Assembly: GCA_020975725.1 (NCBI GenBank)
Contig: QXJR01000016.1
Coordinates: forward strand, 496,001-560,000
Length of the DNA: 64,000 nt
Source: Picocystis sp. L7
Lineage: Eukaryota; Chlorophyta; Picocystophyceae; Picocystales; Picocystaceae
Direction: 5' to 3'
Shown here: piece by piece, positions 1 through 11,474 of the stretch
Layout of the letters: every line of letters begins with the position of its first letter
Position numbering within the stretch: position 1 is the first letter of the stretch
The notes under the pieces: generated by a model
Database searches by the model: none
What the model saw: only the letters and a program-made list of their open reading frames with translations
Told to the model about the DNA's origin: nothing
Translations under genes and position numbers: made by a program

Positions 1-608
1 GAACCCGTGGGAGGGCGGAATCGGGCGTGAAGCGCAGAGGACGGGAAGGGATAAGAACGACTCGTCCTCGACGGGCGTGGAGGGGGACCCTCCCGGGGGG
101 CAGCACCGGATGGTCTCGCACTGGGTGGTGGAAGGACGAGGGGGGACGGGCGGACGTGATCTTCCTCTGCAACGATTGTAAAACACCGAACCCTCATGGT
201 TCGATATTCCCCGATGATATGGCCGGATCGAGCGCGTACCTCGCAGAGGAGAAGGACGTGTCCCCCGAGGAACAGCGATCGAGACCTTCGGGGAAGATCT
301 CGATAAGTCGATCGCGATCTCACCTGGGTTTCTCGTTCCCATCGTCTCTCCACCTGCCACGAGGGGAAGATCCACAACGGCTCGAACCGTAGCGATCGAA
401 CCCACCTGTGTCGATTGGGGGTGGGGAAAGCCAGGGTCCCACCCGGGCGTGTCCCCTTGGGAAAGGGAACCTCGAACCCGATCGGTTCCCTTTCTGTACC
501 CGTCCATCCCCCCAAACGGACACGTGGTGGAGGGGACCCGGTCCACGGTCTCGCATCATCCGAGGTGGGACGCACCCACACCACCCAGTCGCCACGTCGG
601 ACGAAGAC

Positions 609-929
609 ATGGTGGCGGTCTCGCGAAGGACCGAAACCACGTGCGTGTACTTCCACGCGACGTGGTGCCAACCCTGCAAGAAGTTCGAACCCACGTTCGA
701 TCGGTTCCAAGAGTACTTCCCAGACGTGACGTTCCGGAAAGTCGACGTGGATCGAGAGGGAGAGGTCGCAGAACGACACAACGTCCAGCAACTGCCCACC
801 TTCGTCATCGTGCATGAGGGTTCCGTCGTCAAGCAGTGGAACGGACTCGCCCACAAAAGACCCGCCCAGAAACTCACCCGGAACTTGAAGGAAGTGCTGG
901 AAGGTGTTCGACCGAGGCGTGAAGCCTAG
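609..929 (+). CDS. thioredoxin-like protein
   Basis: The 106-residue product has the thioredoxin active site WCQPC near residue 20 and the cis-proline loop QLPTF near residue 64. Together these indicate a thioredoxin fold acting as a dithiol oxidoreductase. The active site differs from the common WCGPC by Gln for Gly. The first beta-alpha unit looks short, because only about ten residues precede the strand leading to the active site. In-frame sequence continues upstream (about residues ATSDEDM) to a CAG at 586-588, so an unseen upstream exon could supply the true N-terminus. I chose the ATG at 609 as the first in-frame ATG before the fold. An AGATCTCGA box lies at 295-303, upstream. No transit peptide is visible, so the compartment is unknown. 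Confidence 0.8.
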   Translation: MVAVSRRTETTCVYFHATWCQPCKKFEPTFDRFQEYFPDVTFRKVDVDREGEVAERHNVQQLPTFVIVHEGSVVKQWNGLAHKRPAQKLTRNLKEVLEGVRPRREA

Positions 930-1470
930 CGACGATGGCAACGACGCGCACGAAACGGAGTCCCGAAGAAAAAGACGTCCCAGGAACGAAGGGAAACCAG
1001 CATGCAGTCGATCGTCGATCCATGGGCGACACTTCTGGGTGAACTGGACCTTCCAGCCCACGATCTAAGGTCCTTCTGGTTCCTTCCGACACCTGCACCT
1101 TCCGCACGCTTCCATCCGGACGGAAGTAGGCGTACGAACGTGCCGTGCGACGTTCGATCGAGATGTTCTGGGTCGGAATCGGAACGCGCGAGGACAAGGA
1201 AACCCAAGCCGCGTTTCCTTCCCCTCCGTCGCGGCCAACGTTGGAACAGACGAGGAAGCCCACCCGGACGCCGTGCGCAAATTGGCGTTTCCGTACATCC
1301 AAGCGGTGTATCCCTCTGGATTGCCCTCCACGTTGCCTGTGTCATCCGTCCAATGCATCCATTCCACCACTTGCTTCCAACGTCACAAGTGGAACTCGTC
1401 CGAGACCACCTTCCACCAAGGTCGGAACCTCCATGGGCTTCGAAACCGACCGACGGTCCCTTCTAACCCG

Positions 1471-2156
1471 ATGGAGTTGAACCGGGCAGTACGGGACGGG
1501 ATTCGGTTCGAAGGGAGAACAGAAAGGAAGGTCGTGGAACTTCGACCGACGCGTCTCATGTCGAAGGCCGAGGTGCGGCGGGAAGAGAGCCAAAGCGAAG
1601 CGGCGACGCTTTCGCTCCTGCGGGAGAGGTATGGATCGGGTGTGAAGGTCGAGGAAGGACCTTCTGCCATGGATGCATTGGCGCAAATGCCGCGACCCGG
1701 GGAACCGTGGCAGTGGCTGGACCCAGACACCGAAGTAGACTCGCTCTGGAGGTGCGTCTGATACGTGCACGCGTCCCTTGGCGTGTTCCACCCTGCCTTT
1801 CGGTCCACGTACGAAGCTGACACTTCTAGACGCGCCTTTCATGCCTCGAAATGCGACGACGGGCTGCGGAACACGTGCTTGGAACCACCTGCAGCGGCGT
1901 GGGAACGGATCTGGGAACCCTTCCTGACGCCCACGGACCGATCCTCCTGGACAACGTGGACGTCGAATCGATGCGTCGCATCGCCGAGGTCCAAGCCGAC
2001 GATTCGGATATGCCGCTGGATCGCGGGAAGCTGCTTTGGACGCGTCCCAAAGCGTCGTCCCAATCCCTGTCCAAGGCTCCTGGGACGTCGGAAGGGACGG
2101 CAATGCCGCGTCGGGAGCGTCGAGAGCGGACCAAGCGCAAGGCCATGGACCTGTGA
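1471..2156 (+). CDS. hypothetical protein, two exons
   Basis: I infer a two-exon gene: exon 1 is 1471-1751, the intron 1752-1894 (143 nt), exon 2 1895-2156. The donor is GTGCGT and the acceptor is CAG, the same signals as in confirmed introns of this window, and the reading phase is exact, giving 180 residues. The protein is charged and mostly hydrophilic. A central helical stretch is rich in Arg and Glu, and the C-terminus is basic (RRERRERTKRKAMDL), which could be a nuclear localisation signal. I do not recognise a family. The ATG at 1471 follows a CTAACCCG sequence. The gene ends about 165 bases before the HAL2-type gene on the same strand. The model rests on splice logic only. Confidence 0.5.
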
Positions 2157-2320
2157 ACGCACCTGTGTGCTGCTGGAGCTCCAGGCGTCGATCCCAAAAG
2201 GAGCGAACTCGCGACAAAGTGGACGTGCCCGCCCACAGGGAAAACTCGTCGCTTAACTTTGGTCCTTCCCTCGGTCCACTGAGGTGGTTTGGGGTTAACC
2301 CTACGTAAAACGAGGTCGGC

Positions 2321-3487
2321 ATGGCCTTGGTGTCGCGTCGGCATTCCGTGGCGGTTATGGCGCGCACAAGCGCCTTGTGCGCCCATCGTTCGTCGAATGG
2401 AGCCCCTCCATCGACACCTGCAGATCAGCAGAAGCGGCTGCACCGCGCCTGTGCGGCGGTTAGGCTGGCGTCTCGCCTGTGTGCCGACGCACAGCGTCGG
2501 TTGGATCCGGAAGACGCGGCCGCGAAAGGAGACGCCTCGCCAGTGACGGTGGCGGATTACGCGGCGCAAGCCATCGTCAGCCATGCCTTGAGAGAAGAGG
2601 ACGGGAGCCTGCCGATCATGGTGGCAGAAGAAGCCGCGGACGAACTGCGCAGAAGCTCGGAGGAAGCCAGAAGGCTGAGAAGCCGTGTGGCGGCGCTCGT
2701 GAACGAAACTTTGGCTGCGTTTCCTGATACCAAGGATCAAAACCTGTCCGAAGAAGAGGTGATGGATGCTATCGATGCCGGTGCAGCTGCCGGCGGACCA
2801 AAGGGCGCCTTCTGGGTGCTCGACCCCATCGATGGAACGAGGGGATTCGTGGGCATGAGACAGTACTCCGTGTGCTTGGCAAGACTGCAAGATGGAAAAC
2901 TGGAAATGGGAGTCCTGGGCTGCCCCAACCTGCCCGCCAGGGCCCTAGAAGACGGAGACGGGGACGAAGACGCTGCCTTGCATGATCAAGGAGAACTTGG
3001 GTGCCTGTTCGCGGCAATGAAAGGATGGGGAACCAGAGTGGGACCGCTCTTCCACGGGGACGTCGTGCCCGACGGACCTCCGCTGCTCCTGAGCACCAGC
3101 ACAAAGGCTGACCTTTCGCCCAGGTTTATGGAGTCCTTTGAGACAAGACATTCCAGGCACGAGGTGAGTGCTGCTGTCGCCCGAAAGCTAGGTGTTGAGA
3201 GGCCTTCCCTGAAGCTTGACAGCCAGTGCAAGTATGGGGCCCTTGCTCGAGGCGACGCGCCCATGTTCATGCGGTTCCCACCCAAAGGATACAAGGAGAA
3301 GATATGGGACCATGCTGCAGGGACAATTATCGTGGAGGAAGCAGGAGGGACTGTCAGCGATGCTCGCGGTAATGCACTAGACTTTTCTCAAGGACGCTTC
3401 CTGGAGGTGGAAGAGGGCATTATTGCAGCCATTCCACAGATGCACCAGAAACTGGTGGATGCTGTGCAATCTGTGCTTCTGAAATAA
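2321..3487 (+). CDS. 3'(2'),5'-bisphosphate nucleotidase (HAL2/SAL1 family)
   Basis: The product is a 388-residue member of the inositol monophosphatase superfamily. It carries the metal-binding motif DPIDGTRGF near residue 168 and the C-terminal WDHAAG motif near residue 327 followed by EEAGG. Spacing and the surrounding sequence fit HAL2/SAL1 enzymes, which hydrolyse 3'-phosphoadenosine 5'-phosphate (PAP) to AMP and so prevent PAP toxicity in sulfate assimilation. Insertions rich in Glu and Asp occur at about residues 105-150 and 205-220. The N-terminal 35 residues are rich in Arg, Ala and Ser and could be an organellar targeting sequence; plant SAL1 acts in plastids and mitochondria. The stop codon merges with an AATAAA-like sequence. 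A GTTAAC element lies about 25 bases upstream of the ATG. The gene is convergent with the dynamin gene. Confidence 0.92.
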   Translation: MALVSRRHSVAVMARTSALCAHRSSNGAPPSTPADQQKRLHRACAAVRLASRLCADAQRRLDPEDAAAKGDASPVTVADYAAQAIVSHALREEDGSLPIMVAEEAADELRRSSEEARRLRSRVAALVNETLAAFPDTKDQNLSEEEVMDAIDAGAAAGGPKGAFWVLDPIDGTRGFVGMRQYSVCLARLQDGKLEMGVLGCPNLPARALEDGDGDEDAALHDQGELGCLFAAMKGWGTRVGPLFHGDVVPDGPPLLLSTSTKADLSPRFMESFETRHSRHEVSAAVARKLGVERPSLKLDSQCKYGALARGDAPMFMRFPPKGYKEKIWDHAAGTIIVEEAGGTVSDARGNALDFSQGRFLEVEEGIIAAIPQMHQKLVDAVQSVLLK

Positions 3488-3636
3488 ATGTCACCATTGA
3501 CAAATATGTTCCCTGTCCTCCTCCCTCATTTCCGAACGTGCGATGATGTTTTGGGCATTTCTCAATATAGAACCGAAAAGGCGCTCATGCGGTATCTTGG
3601 CTCGTTCTTTTCACGCCAGCAGCACTTTATTTCAAA

Positions 3637-6071
3637 TTATCTACGGATCGGCAGAGGTGAACCGATAGAAGCCTCAATGCCAGGCTCTACCACAGCACGC
3701 ACCTTGGCGGATGCACCACCGCCTCCGTGGATAGACGGAACTCGTGCCACCACTTCCGAAGGAACTTGATCCAGCACTTTCAGTGCTTCTTTAACAACCC
3801 TCAACCCCATCTTGCAACGCTGCCGGCGTTGTGCCATGTCTTCGCGTTCCTTCATAATCTCATCGAACAGCTCTTCGCGATACAAGGTGCGAATCAAAAA
3901 CTGCTGCAAGCCACTTTGGACCCTGTTGACAAGGAAGTTCATGATGGATTTGGGGACAAAATCCTGCAAATTGTGCTTGACAATATCGAAGTAAGAGGTG
4001 ACAAGGGATCGAGTGATCTCAACCTCTACCCTTTCGCGTTCGCTCTTGGGACCATTGACCCGCAGTGTTTGTGGTGGTTCTGGCAGAGAAACTGCTTTTC
4101 TCTTTGCAGAATCGTCGGACATCCCCAGAGCTTCCTTAGCAGCAGACATCCAACCCGTGGAAGGCTTGGGCGGAGTGCCTTCACTGCTGCCATCTTGGCC
4201 ATGAGCAACTTCTTCCACGTGCTTGGCTGCCTGAACGTAGTCGTAGTTGTCATCATCGGAAGCATACCTGGGATTGGGAAGATGCTCAGGTACAAAGCCC
4301 ATTCTATCCTGATGATGCCGAAGCACGGTCTTAAGTGCAGACGTCCCTGCGAGGAACTGGGGATGTTGTGTGTTGATGTATGCTAGTTCACAGGCGACCT
4401 GGTCTGATATCATCTTCTGTGCTGGGATGGCTCCATCAGCCAGGAAGGCATCGGTTGCACTAAGCAACCGCTTTTCCAGAGTTGGAAATCGACCTGCGGT
4501 TGGTGGCACACACACCCGACACAGAGAAAGAAGCTCCTCATGCACAAATCTGGAACACTGAAGGCAAGGTTCTTTCAGTCTGCTTATCTGCTGCCTCACC
4601 AGCAGCTCAAATGGGGCCTCTGGGATCAACAAGGAACCCTTTACGCCTGAACTATTCTGCACAACCGTTCTAACTGCTTCGTCTGTCAGCTGATCCATGG
4701 GATCAACAGTGTCAAGAGTGGGAACGAAGATGTCTTGGAAGATGTGATGGATGCGAGCACCTCCGCTCAGCTCATCGTCCGGTAAATCCGTGCTTCTCCC
4801 CTCTAGATTTGCTTGAATGCCTTCGCTAAACTGAGTCAAGATCTGGAGCAGCATGGCTCCCTGACCAGCTTTCGTGTCGGGTTGTGCCTCTCCCAGGGCC
4901 ATCAGCTCCTTGGCCAACTTTTCTGCCTGCTTGGACAAATGGGCCCGGAGCTCTGGGATGGAAGCCTTGATGTGTTGTCCCAGTATATGGTGCAGGACCA
5001 TGGAAAGCCTTGGAGTGCCACAAATATGAGAGATATCGTTGTACATACTGTTTGTGCTGAAGAACTGTTCCTCCTTGATCATGGCATCCCTGACTGTCTT
5101 CGATTGGTTTACGTCCTCTTGTGATCGATTCACCACCCCAATGTAGCCTAGGCGCAGAGGGTATACTTCTCCAGTGAGATACTTCCTGGCGTCTGTGCCC
5201 TTGTCCATGATGTCTAGTTTTGTGATGACTCCAATGGTTCTGTAACCCTCTGGATCCACGCTTCTCGCAAAGTGAAGTGCATCACTATTTGCAAGGTCGG
5301 AATTGGCCGGAGACACGGCTAGGATGATGCAAGTGGGGCACTTGATGTAGCTGTGTATCATATCCTTGATCATGTGCTCGATGTTGTCTGGCTGATCGCC
5401 CACCGGTACTTTGGTAATACCAGGCAGATCAACCAGGGTCATGGTGAGGACATTTGGGCTGTAGATCTTGAGCCGGATCTGTTTTTCGGAGATGCCCTTG
5501 TTGCTCCCAACTTCTCGATCGGTTTCGGCTTGTATTTCGTCGCAGATGGCGCTAAATTCGTAGAACTTTTGTCCAGGCAGATGGAGGAATTCTCCCCACT
5601 CGGTGGGGGATCCTTGCGCTGCTGGGACATTGACCAGCTGCAGCACCAGTGGCCTACGCGTGCAGATGTCTGGACCTCTGGGTAAGAAGTCCCTTCCCAC
5701 GAGTGATTCGAGCACACTGGACTTGCCACTACTTTGGGATCCTACGACTGCGATCTGAGGCAGTTCGATTTGCAAGTCTGCTGCACTGCCTCCCACCTGT
5801 TTGCCAGAGTTGTCCACAGACGTCAGCCTCGTCCCTTCAATCCACCGCTCGTCATCGACCAGGTATCGCCGAATCTCTTCATTCTCACCTGTGCAAAGAT
5901 ATCTTGAAGCCTGTTCACGAGCGGAATGAGCGTGCATCCAAGGCTGTAGTTTCGGCTGGAGGCCGCATACGCTTCCGGTGGTGGCGCCGGTGCGGTCCGT
6001 TTCGCGGTGGGCACCCCGTTCGGACTCCTCAGGGGGTTTGGGGACTGGTTCTCGTGGCTTTGACGTGCCAT
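3637..6071 (-). CDS. dynamin-related GTPase, DRP3/Dnm1 type
   Basis: Two exons are needed: 5889-6071 and 3637-5796, with a 92-nt intron (donor GTGAGA, acceptor CAG, phase 0). Exon 1 supplies the family's N-terminal helix LIPLVNRLQDIFAQ, which runs into exon 2 before the GTPase domain. The 780-residue protein has G1 GSQSSGKSS, G3 DLPG and G4 TKLD, a middle domain and a C-terminal GTPase effector domain ending near VLDQVPSEV. There is no pleckstrin-homology domain. This architecture and length match DRP3 of plants and Dnm1/Drp1, which polymerise on mitochondria and peroxisomes to drive fission. Ser/Asp/Lys-rich sequence separates the middle domain from the GED, where Drp1 has its variable insert. 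The ATG at 6071 is the first in frame with the N-terminal helix. Confidence 0.93.
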
Positions 6072-6771
6072 GGCGGTCGCACGAAGGCGCTTTTGGTCCT
6101 TTGCGACGCGACAGTTTCGAACGGTTCCAAGAAGGAACGGTCGAATGGTCGGTCGAATCCAGCTGACACCCTGGGATTCGAACCCCAGGGCCCCGAAGGA
6201 AGAGCACAACGGCATGAAACGTGGAGGATCCTCCCCAGACGCGATGAGGATTCCTCGACGGGCAAGGAAGGAAGGTCGATCCAACGGGGTGGGGAGAGAC
6301 GTTGCAACGTCGACCGGGAAGGGGGAGGAGGGCGGTTTCCCAGGAAACGAGTTCCTCTGCGCATATGAAGCCGAGGAGATCGAAGAACCAGTGGAACGTA
6401 GGCTCGCGAGAACGAGTCTGCCAGGCATGCAGAGGACAACCGGAGGTGTCTGCACTGCCTTTCCAAATTTGACAACCGAGATGGTCGGCACAAATTGGAA
6501 GGGAATCACACCTGGCCTTGATGTTCGAAGACACCGTCCGAATGAATTCGACAAGAAACGCCTCACATGGCCCACCAACCCCCGTTCCAGAAATCAGGTC
6601 AAGAAACAATCCAAGTGCATGCAATGAATAGCCGCTTCACGTGAAAAGGATGGACCCCTTCCAAAGAGTGGTGTTGTATAGAGTCCATGGAAACTGATTT
6701 ATTATCAAAGCACGAAGGAAGATCCAATCGGCAAAAAAAATTAGAAAGCTGCAAATCTCCGTGCATGTGTA

Positions 6772-9700
6772 TCATGCAAACGTGACAGGGCTAGACTCAG
6801 TGGGCCCGCGTCCACGAGGTGGAGTGGGCGGCCGCTGCTCGTTCAGCTCTTGCATCCAAGTGTCGTTGGCAGGACGCCCACCTACTGGGTGCGCACCCGC
6901 GTCCTGAGATGCAACAAGTCCGTCTTCGACATCGACAACGTCGGGCTCTGGAACAGAAAGCTGCGTAGGAGGCAGAGGGTGGATGAGCTTGGGGACAAGA
7001 GTCAAGTCCCTGCCAAGCACAAGAATGGCACCAGCATTGTTCGCCGTACCACAGTAATTGGTTGCAGAGAACAGAGTTATCAGATGGCCCTGCGCAAATC
7101 TCTCAAATCCATCCATCACACACTCGTGCGCTCGAACAATCATCTGTATATCGTTCTGCTGACAAAAATCCCTCACTCGATCCGGCCCAAAAGTGACAAG
7201 GCCCGGGCCACGCGGGCTGGGCTGGAGTCCTTCCACACCATCGTTCAGAGTGGGGTCCGACCATAGAAGATCCATCAAGACAACACCCCCCTCCTCCATG
7301 GTAAGGGGTCGCTTCAAGTTCTCAATCTGTTGTACATCCAAAATTGAGCGCCCGATGCCTCCGTGCATGCATAATATTTTGTCCTCGATCGTGGCAGCCA
7401 AAGGCATCCAATTAAATACCTCGTTGATCTTCAGCCAAGAATTGTGCCCGCTCCCCTCCCCTATTCTCCTCAGACATTCATCTCTGAAGCCAAATAGGGC
7501 ATTGATATCAACAGCCTCATGGTTGCCGCGTATCAAGTGAATATTCTCCGGGTGTTCAATTTTTAACGCAAGGAGGAGGCAAATGGTCTCCAATGAATGT
7601 AGACCCCTGTCTACGTAGTCTCCCAAAAACAGGTAGTCAATGTATGTGATGTCACCGGTGGTCGAAGGGCTACCGTACTCGCTGAAAAGCCGCATCAAAT
7701 CACCAAACTGACCATGAAGATCGCCAAATATCTTCATAGGAGCGTGCAGTTTCAAAAGGGAGGACTCTTCTTTGAATATCTCAATCACTTGATCGCACAA
7801 CTGAGCAATCTCCGCTTCATGCAGGAAAAATCTATAGTCTGTGGTTGGGACCCAATCACGAGGCCGTAGCAGCTCTCTGATTACCACTTTATGTAGACCT
7901 CTTTGCGAGGTGCTTTGCTGGAGCAGCGGCGACCTTTTCTCTGCAGACCCAAAACTCACCCTCTTTCCCTCGTTCTCAAAGCGATCAATCGACAACTGAT
8001 GCATCAGGCCATCGGACTTGGCATCCCTGTGAACCACAACAGCCCGATGATAGAGTGTCACATTCTGGGAACTCAAATTTCGAGGGCTCAGGCCTTCGCG
8101 GGCCAGGAACCTGTGGAGTTGAGTACGAGGCGTGCCAGCCTCCCTCTTGGGCGCGACCCCACCGTGCAAAGTTGGGTCGAATCCCTCCACATGTTCCTCT
8201 GAACTTCCAGCATACTGGGCTCCCATAGCATCCCTGGCTGCGTTCACATTGAGCGCCGCCATAGCCTCTTGCTTTGAGGCCTCAAGGAGAACGGTTGCTC
8301 CTTCATCCAACGGAATTTGTCTCTGCGCTAGCTTCCTCCAATTTCGCCACGGTGCCACTTCCAGTGCGGCAATCTCATCAGTGGCCACAGCATCTGTGCC
8401 CCTGGCGACAAGCATGTCATCCAACAGTGCTGTACCCCTCAGCCCCCCATAGATGAAGACGTAGTTCCCAACAGAGCAGGCAGCATGGCGGCACCTCCTT
8501 GAATGCTGCTCCGGTGTTTCCTCGGGCAACAGCCAAACGCCTATCGATGTGTCCAAGACCGCTACTGACAAACTTTCATCTACCATCCTCCCGCCACCCA
8601 GCGTACCACCGGTCACATACAAGCGGGATCCTGTGAAGGCGCATGTATTCTGATACCTGGGAGTAAGGGCCTGCCCGGGAGCTTCTGCCCACTCCCACCT
8701 CCCATCCCTGTGCCGAACCAGGCCAAACGTGCTGCCTAGGGGTCGGTTGTTGGCATTGCGACCTCCGTGCAGCAACAGTAGGCCGTCAGAGCGAGAGCAG
8801 GTGGATGCATACATGGAGGGCGGCGGGCAGGTTCCAGTGGGTTCTATCCTTGTCCATCGGTATGGCTTCTCGGCTGTATCCAGTGCCCACACATCTCCCA
8901 AAACTTGTTTCCCGTTGTTCCCGCCCATCACTACCAGGTACCTATGAGCAACAAGGGACATTGAGTGCGCATACCTTGGGCCTGGATTGTCCCCCTGCAC
9001 TTCTACTTTATGCCATTTCGGTTGGTTTGGGTTGGTGGTAAAATCCAACACGCACAGCTCGCCTGAAGCCAATCCGTCCGGGCCGATTCCTCCCAGCACG
9101 ACCATCATCTTCCCGACCGCCACAGCTGCGTGAGCAGCTCGTGGCGTGGGCTTGTCCCCGGTGCACTCCAACTTGGACCACGTACCAGATCCCACTTGGA
9201 AGGCGTGGACAACGTCCGTCGCACCAGACAGCCTCGCACCTGGGAACGGTCACACGTCAGCTTCTCGCTCCAATCATCCACCACTCCTCTTCTTCGATTG
9301 AGTTTGTCTTCTGCGCACCTCCATGGGACGTAGATCCTCCACGTGCGCTTCGAGGCGTGGGGCTGCCAGGCGAAACAGCACCGTACGTCCGTGTGGGCAG
9401 TCCGTCCAAGGCCGTCGCACCACCTGCACGTCGCAACGTTGGGATCCGAAGGGTCAGGGCATGTCTTGTAGCGTGCCGGAGGTAGGTTCGAGCCACGTTC
9501 GATGTGTCGTGGGACGTGCTTTGCATCCTCCTATCCTCGTCCGAGCTGGTGGAACCACGCCTTTCGGACGCGTTTCCCGTCGCGTGGCGGTCCGCACGGG
9601 TTCCCTTTCGCCAGTTCCCTCGAAGCATCGTTCCTTCCTTTCGTACGTACCGAAGAGCACGAGCACGGCGTCCGCTGGAGAGCTTCCCGCGAGCGTGGTG

Positions 9701-9795
9701 AGCGTGTGTCCGCATCGCGGTCCAGGCGGATAGCCTTCGAACGGGAACGGCCTGGGCCTCGCCACCTCCCGTGCGCCGCCCTGAGGATCCGCCAT
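6772..9795 (-). CDS. Kelch-repeat Ser/Thr phosphatase (BSU1/PPKL family)
   Basis: The gene has three exons: 9651-9795, 9319-9423 and 6772-9239, with introns of 227 and 79 nt. Exons 1 and 2 were found by matching the family's start (PGPRCGHTLT, then FGGATALDG, then LSGATDVVHAF) and phases agree. The 905-residue protein has about six Kelch blades in its N-terminal half, then a PP1-like catalytic domain with GDLHGQ, GDYVDRG and RGNHE metal-site motifs and a short tail ending in TPPRGRGPTESS. PPKL enzymes are known from green plants, where BSU1 dephosphorylates BIN2 in brassinosteroid signalling, and from alveolates such as Plasmodium. Protein length is typical. A cluster of AGATCTCGA boxes lies 136-197 bases upstream of the ATG. 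Confidence 0.95.
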
Positions 9796-10885
9796 GTTCT
9801 TTGGACGCTTCCAGGGACCCAGTTGCGTCGAACACGAGCGATGGAACGCGTCGGCACGCGATGGCGCGTGGCGCTCACGCGCGCCTGTGTCGAATCGTGC
9901 AGCACGAATGGCCACGGCCGCCCACCACAGAGATCTCGAGAACGAGGGATCCAGATCTCGATTGCAATCGAGATCTCGGGGAAAGATCTCGAATCCAGGG
10001 CGCGTCCCTGGGGTGGGAGACGTGCCGAAAGGACGGGGACGCCGTCGGATCGAAACGGGGAGGGACCACGTGGGGGTACGTGACGGATCGGACGGCGGAG
10101 ATGCGGGGGGCTGTGTCGCGGGTCGTTCGGATCCACGGTCGATGGGGGCTCGTCCATCCAGCCCTCCCGCATCGGACGGTCCGTGGTGGACCTGAGGAGG
10201 GCTGGGGGGCCCGTGACGCCACGGGTGGGATGTGAAAGATGCCCATCGAAGGGCTGGCAGGGGATGCTTGCGTGTCACGTGACAGCAGGTGGGGGAGCCA
10301 GCGATGGATCGACCCTACGACTCCTTCGGGAAGGGACCCTCGAAGAGTGGCAGACAAGCGCCCTGCCAACGTCAATGCTAGGGATCCTGCTTGCCATGGA
10401 CACGGCCCACAGCACGCGCGCGGAAAGACGTGGAGACGGACACCGACGGTGCGACGCCCATCCCCTCCCTCCGTCGGAGGTTCCTGCGCCCCCATCGAAC
10501 ACATGGCCGGTGTGAAGGGCAACCGTCCCACGCGTACGAGCGTCGTGGGACGCGATTCCGAGCTCGGAATTCCCATCCACGAGGAGACGTCCTCTGTCGT
10601 GGGTGCACCGGATGGGAACCCCTCGTCGATGTCCCGAGACGCACATGCAAGCGTGCATCCCCAGATCGTGCCACGAGGAGCAGCATGCCTTCCGGATCGA
10701 GCTTTCTCTTCGGCTGTGTACGCCTTCCTTTCGCAGACGATGCAAATCGAAGGAATCCTGTCCTGCTCCATCGCACACCACGTGTTCCTCTCGTGTGCAC
10801 GCCTCCAGGCACACCCCCGTCCATCCCTGCTCGCTCATCGGCATCCCCCACTCGACCCTGACCTGGACCGCTCCGTACCCCCCTC
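9796..10885. other. intergenic region between PPKL gene and transposable element
   Basis: About 1.1 kb. Open frames here overlap on both strands and look random and Arg-rich, with no family match. The first 200 bases are the upstream region of the Kelch phosphatase and hold the AGATCTCGA cluster listed separately. The rest, to the start of the inverted-repeat element, shows nothing I can assign. Confidence 0.6.
9931..9992. promoter_or_regulatory. cluster of four AGATCTCGA boxes
   Basis: The 9-mer AGATCTCGA occurs at 9931-9939, 9953-9961 and 9984-9992 and as its reverse complement at 9968-9976. The second and inverted copies form a perfect 24-base palindrome with a TTGCAA centre. The cluster sits 136-197 bases upstream of the Kelch phosphatase ATG. 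Inference: a binding site for a dimeric DNA-binding protein. The same box recurs upstream of other genes in the window. Confidence 0.55.
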
Positions 10886-11010
10886 GGAAGCGACTGAAAA
10901 ATGGTCCCCCAAGGGGCTGAATTTTGGTCCCCCCCCCTCCAGATGCACTTTCGAACAGATGCACCCCATGCGATCGACTTAACCCATTGTTTACATAGGG
11001 AAGGCGGGGA
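10886..11010 (+). repeat. left terminal inverted repeat
   Basis: The sequence pairs with 11475-11598 in inverted orientation, with one length change in a C-run and a few substitutions. Weaker similarity continues inward for another 20-30 bases. It includes a GACTTAACCCA segment resembling the TTAAC elements near gene starts in this window. Confidence 0.88.
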
Positions 11011-11474
11011 AACAAGAAGAGGGACGGAACTGCCATGCAAGAAACGATAGGAACGGGGAAGAACGTGGGTCTGAGCAACGAAAACAAACCTAGTGGGTGA
11101 TCACGAGGTCATTCACTTCCGTCTCAAGGCACCGTTGATGCAAGTTCTCCTCCCTTCTAGGTTCTTCATGGGGTAAAAAGGGAGGAACAAAACATCTCTC
11201 ATCCACGCACACTACAAATGCAAGACGACCTTCATGCGATCTCAAGGATACCACGCCGAAAACATCTCGAAGCCTCACTTGGTGGTTCCATGACAAGACG
11301 TCTGCAAGTTCACGTTGCCACTCCTCCATGTTGCATCCCTTTTTCGGAGCACGTGATGTACAATTCGCTTCCAAATGGGCCACATGAGGCATGACCCAAA
11401 GCAGGAACCTTCAGACGATTTTGTTGGTTTCGAATCGACCTTCTTGTTTGTGGCCGTTCCGTTCTTTTCGATTG

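Noticed and set aside
1342-2367. 341-codon minus-strand open frame
   Set aside because: No motif; the plus strand has a spliced gene with consistent splice signals and phase, plus the HAL2-type start.
6169-6190. CCTGGG-GATTCGAA-CCCCAGG hairpin resembling a tRNA T-arm on the minus strand
   Set aside because: The loop has the wrong length for a TPsiC arm, and no matching acceptor stem or anticodon arm exists at the needed distance upstream.
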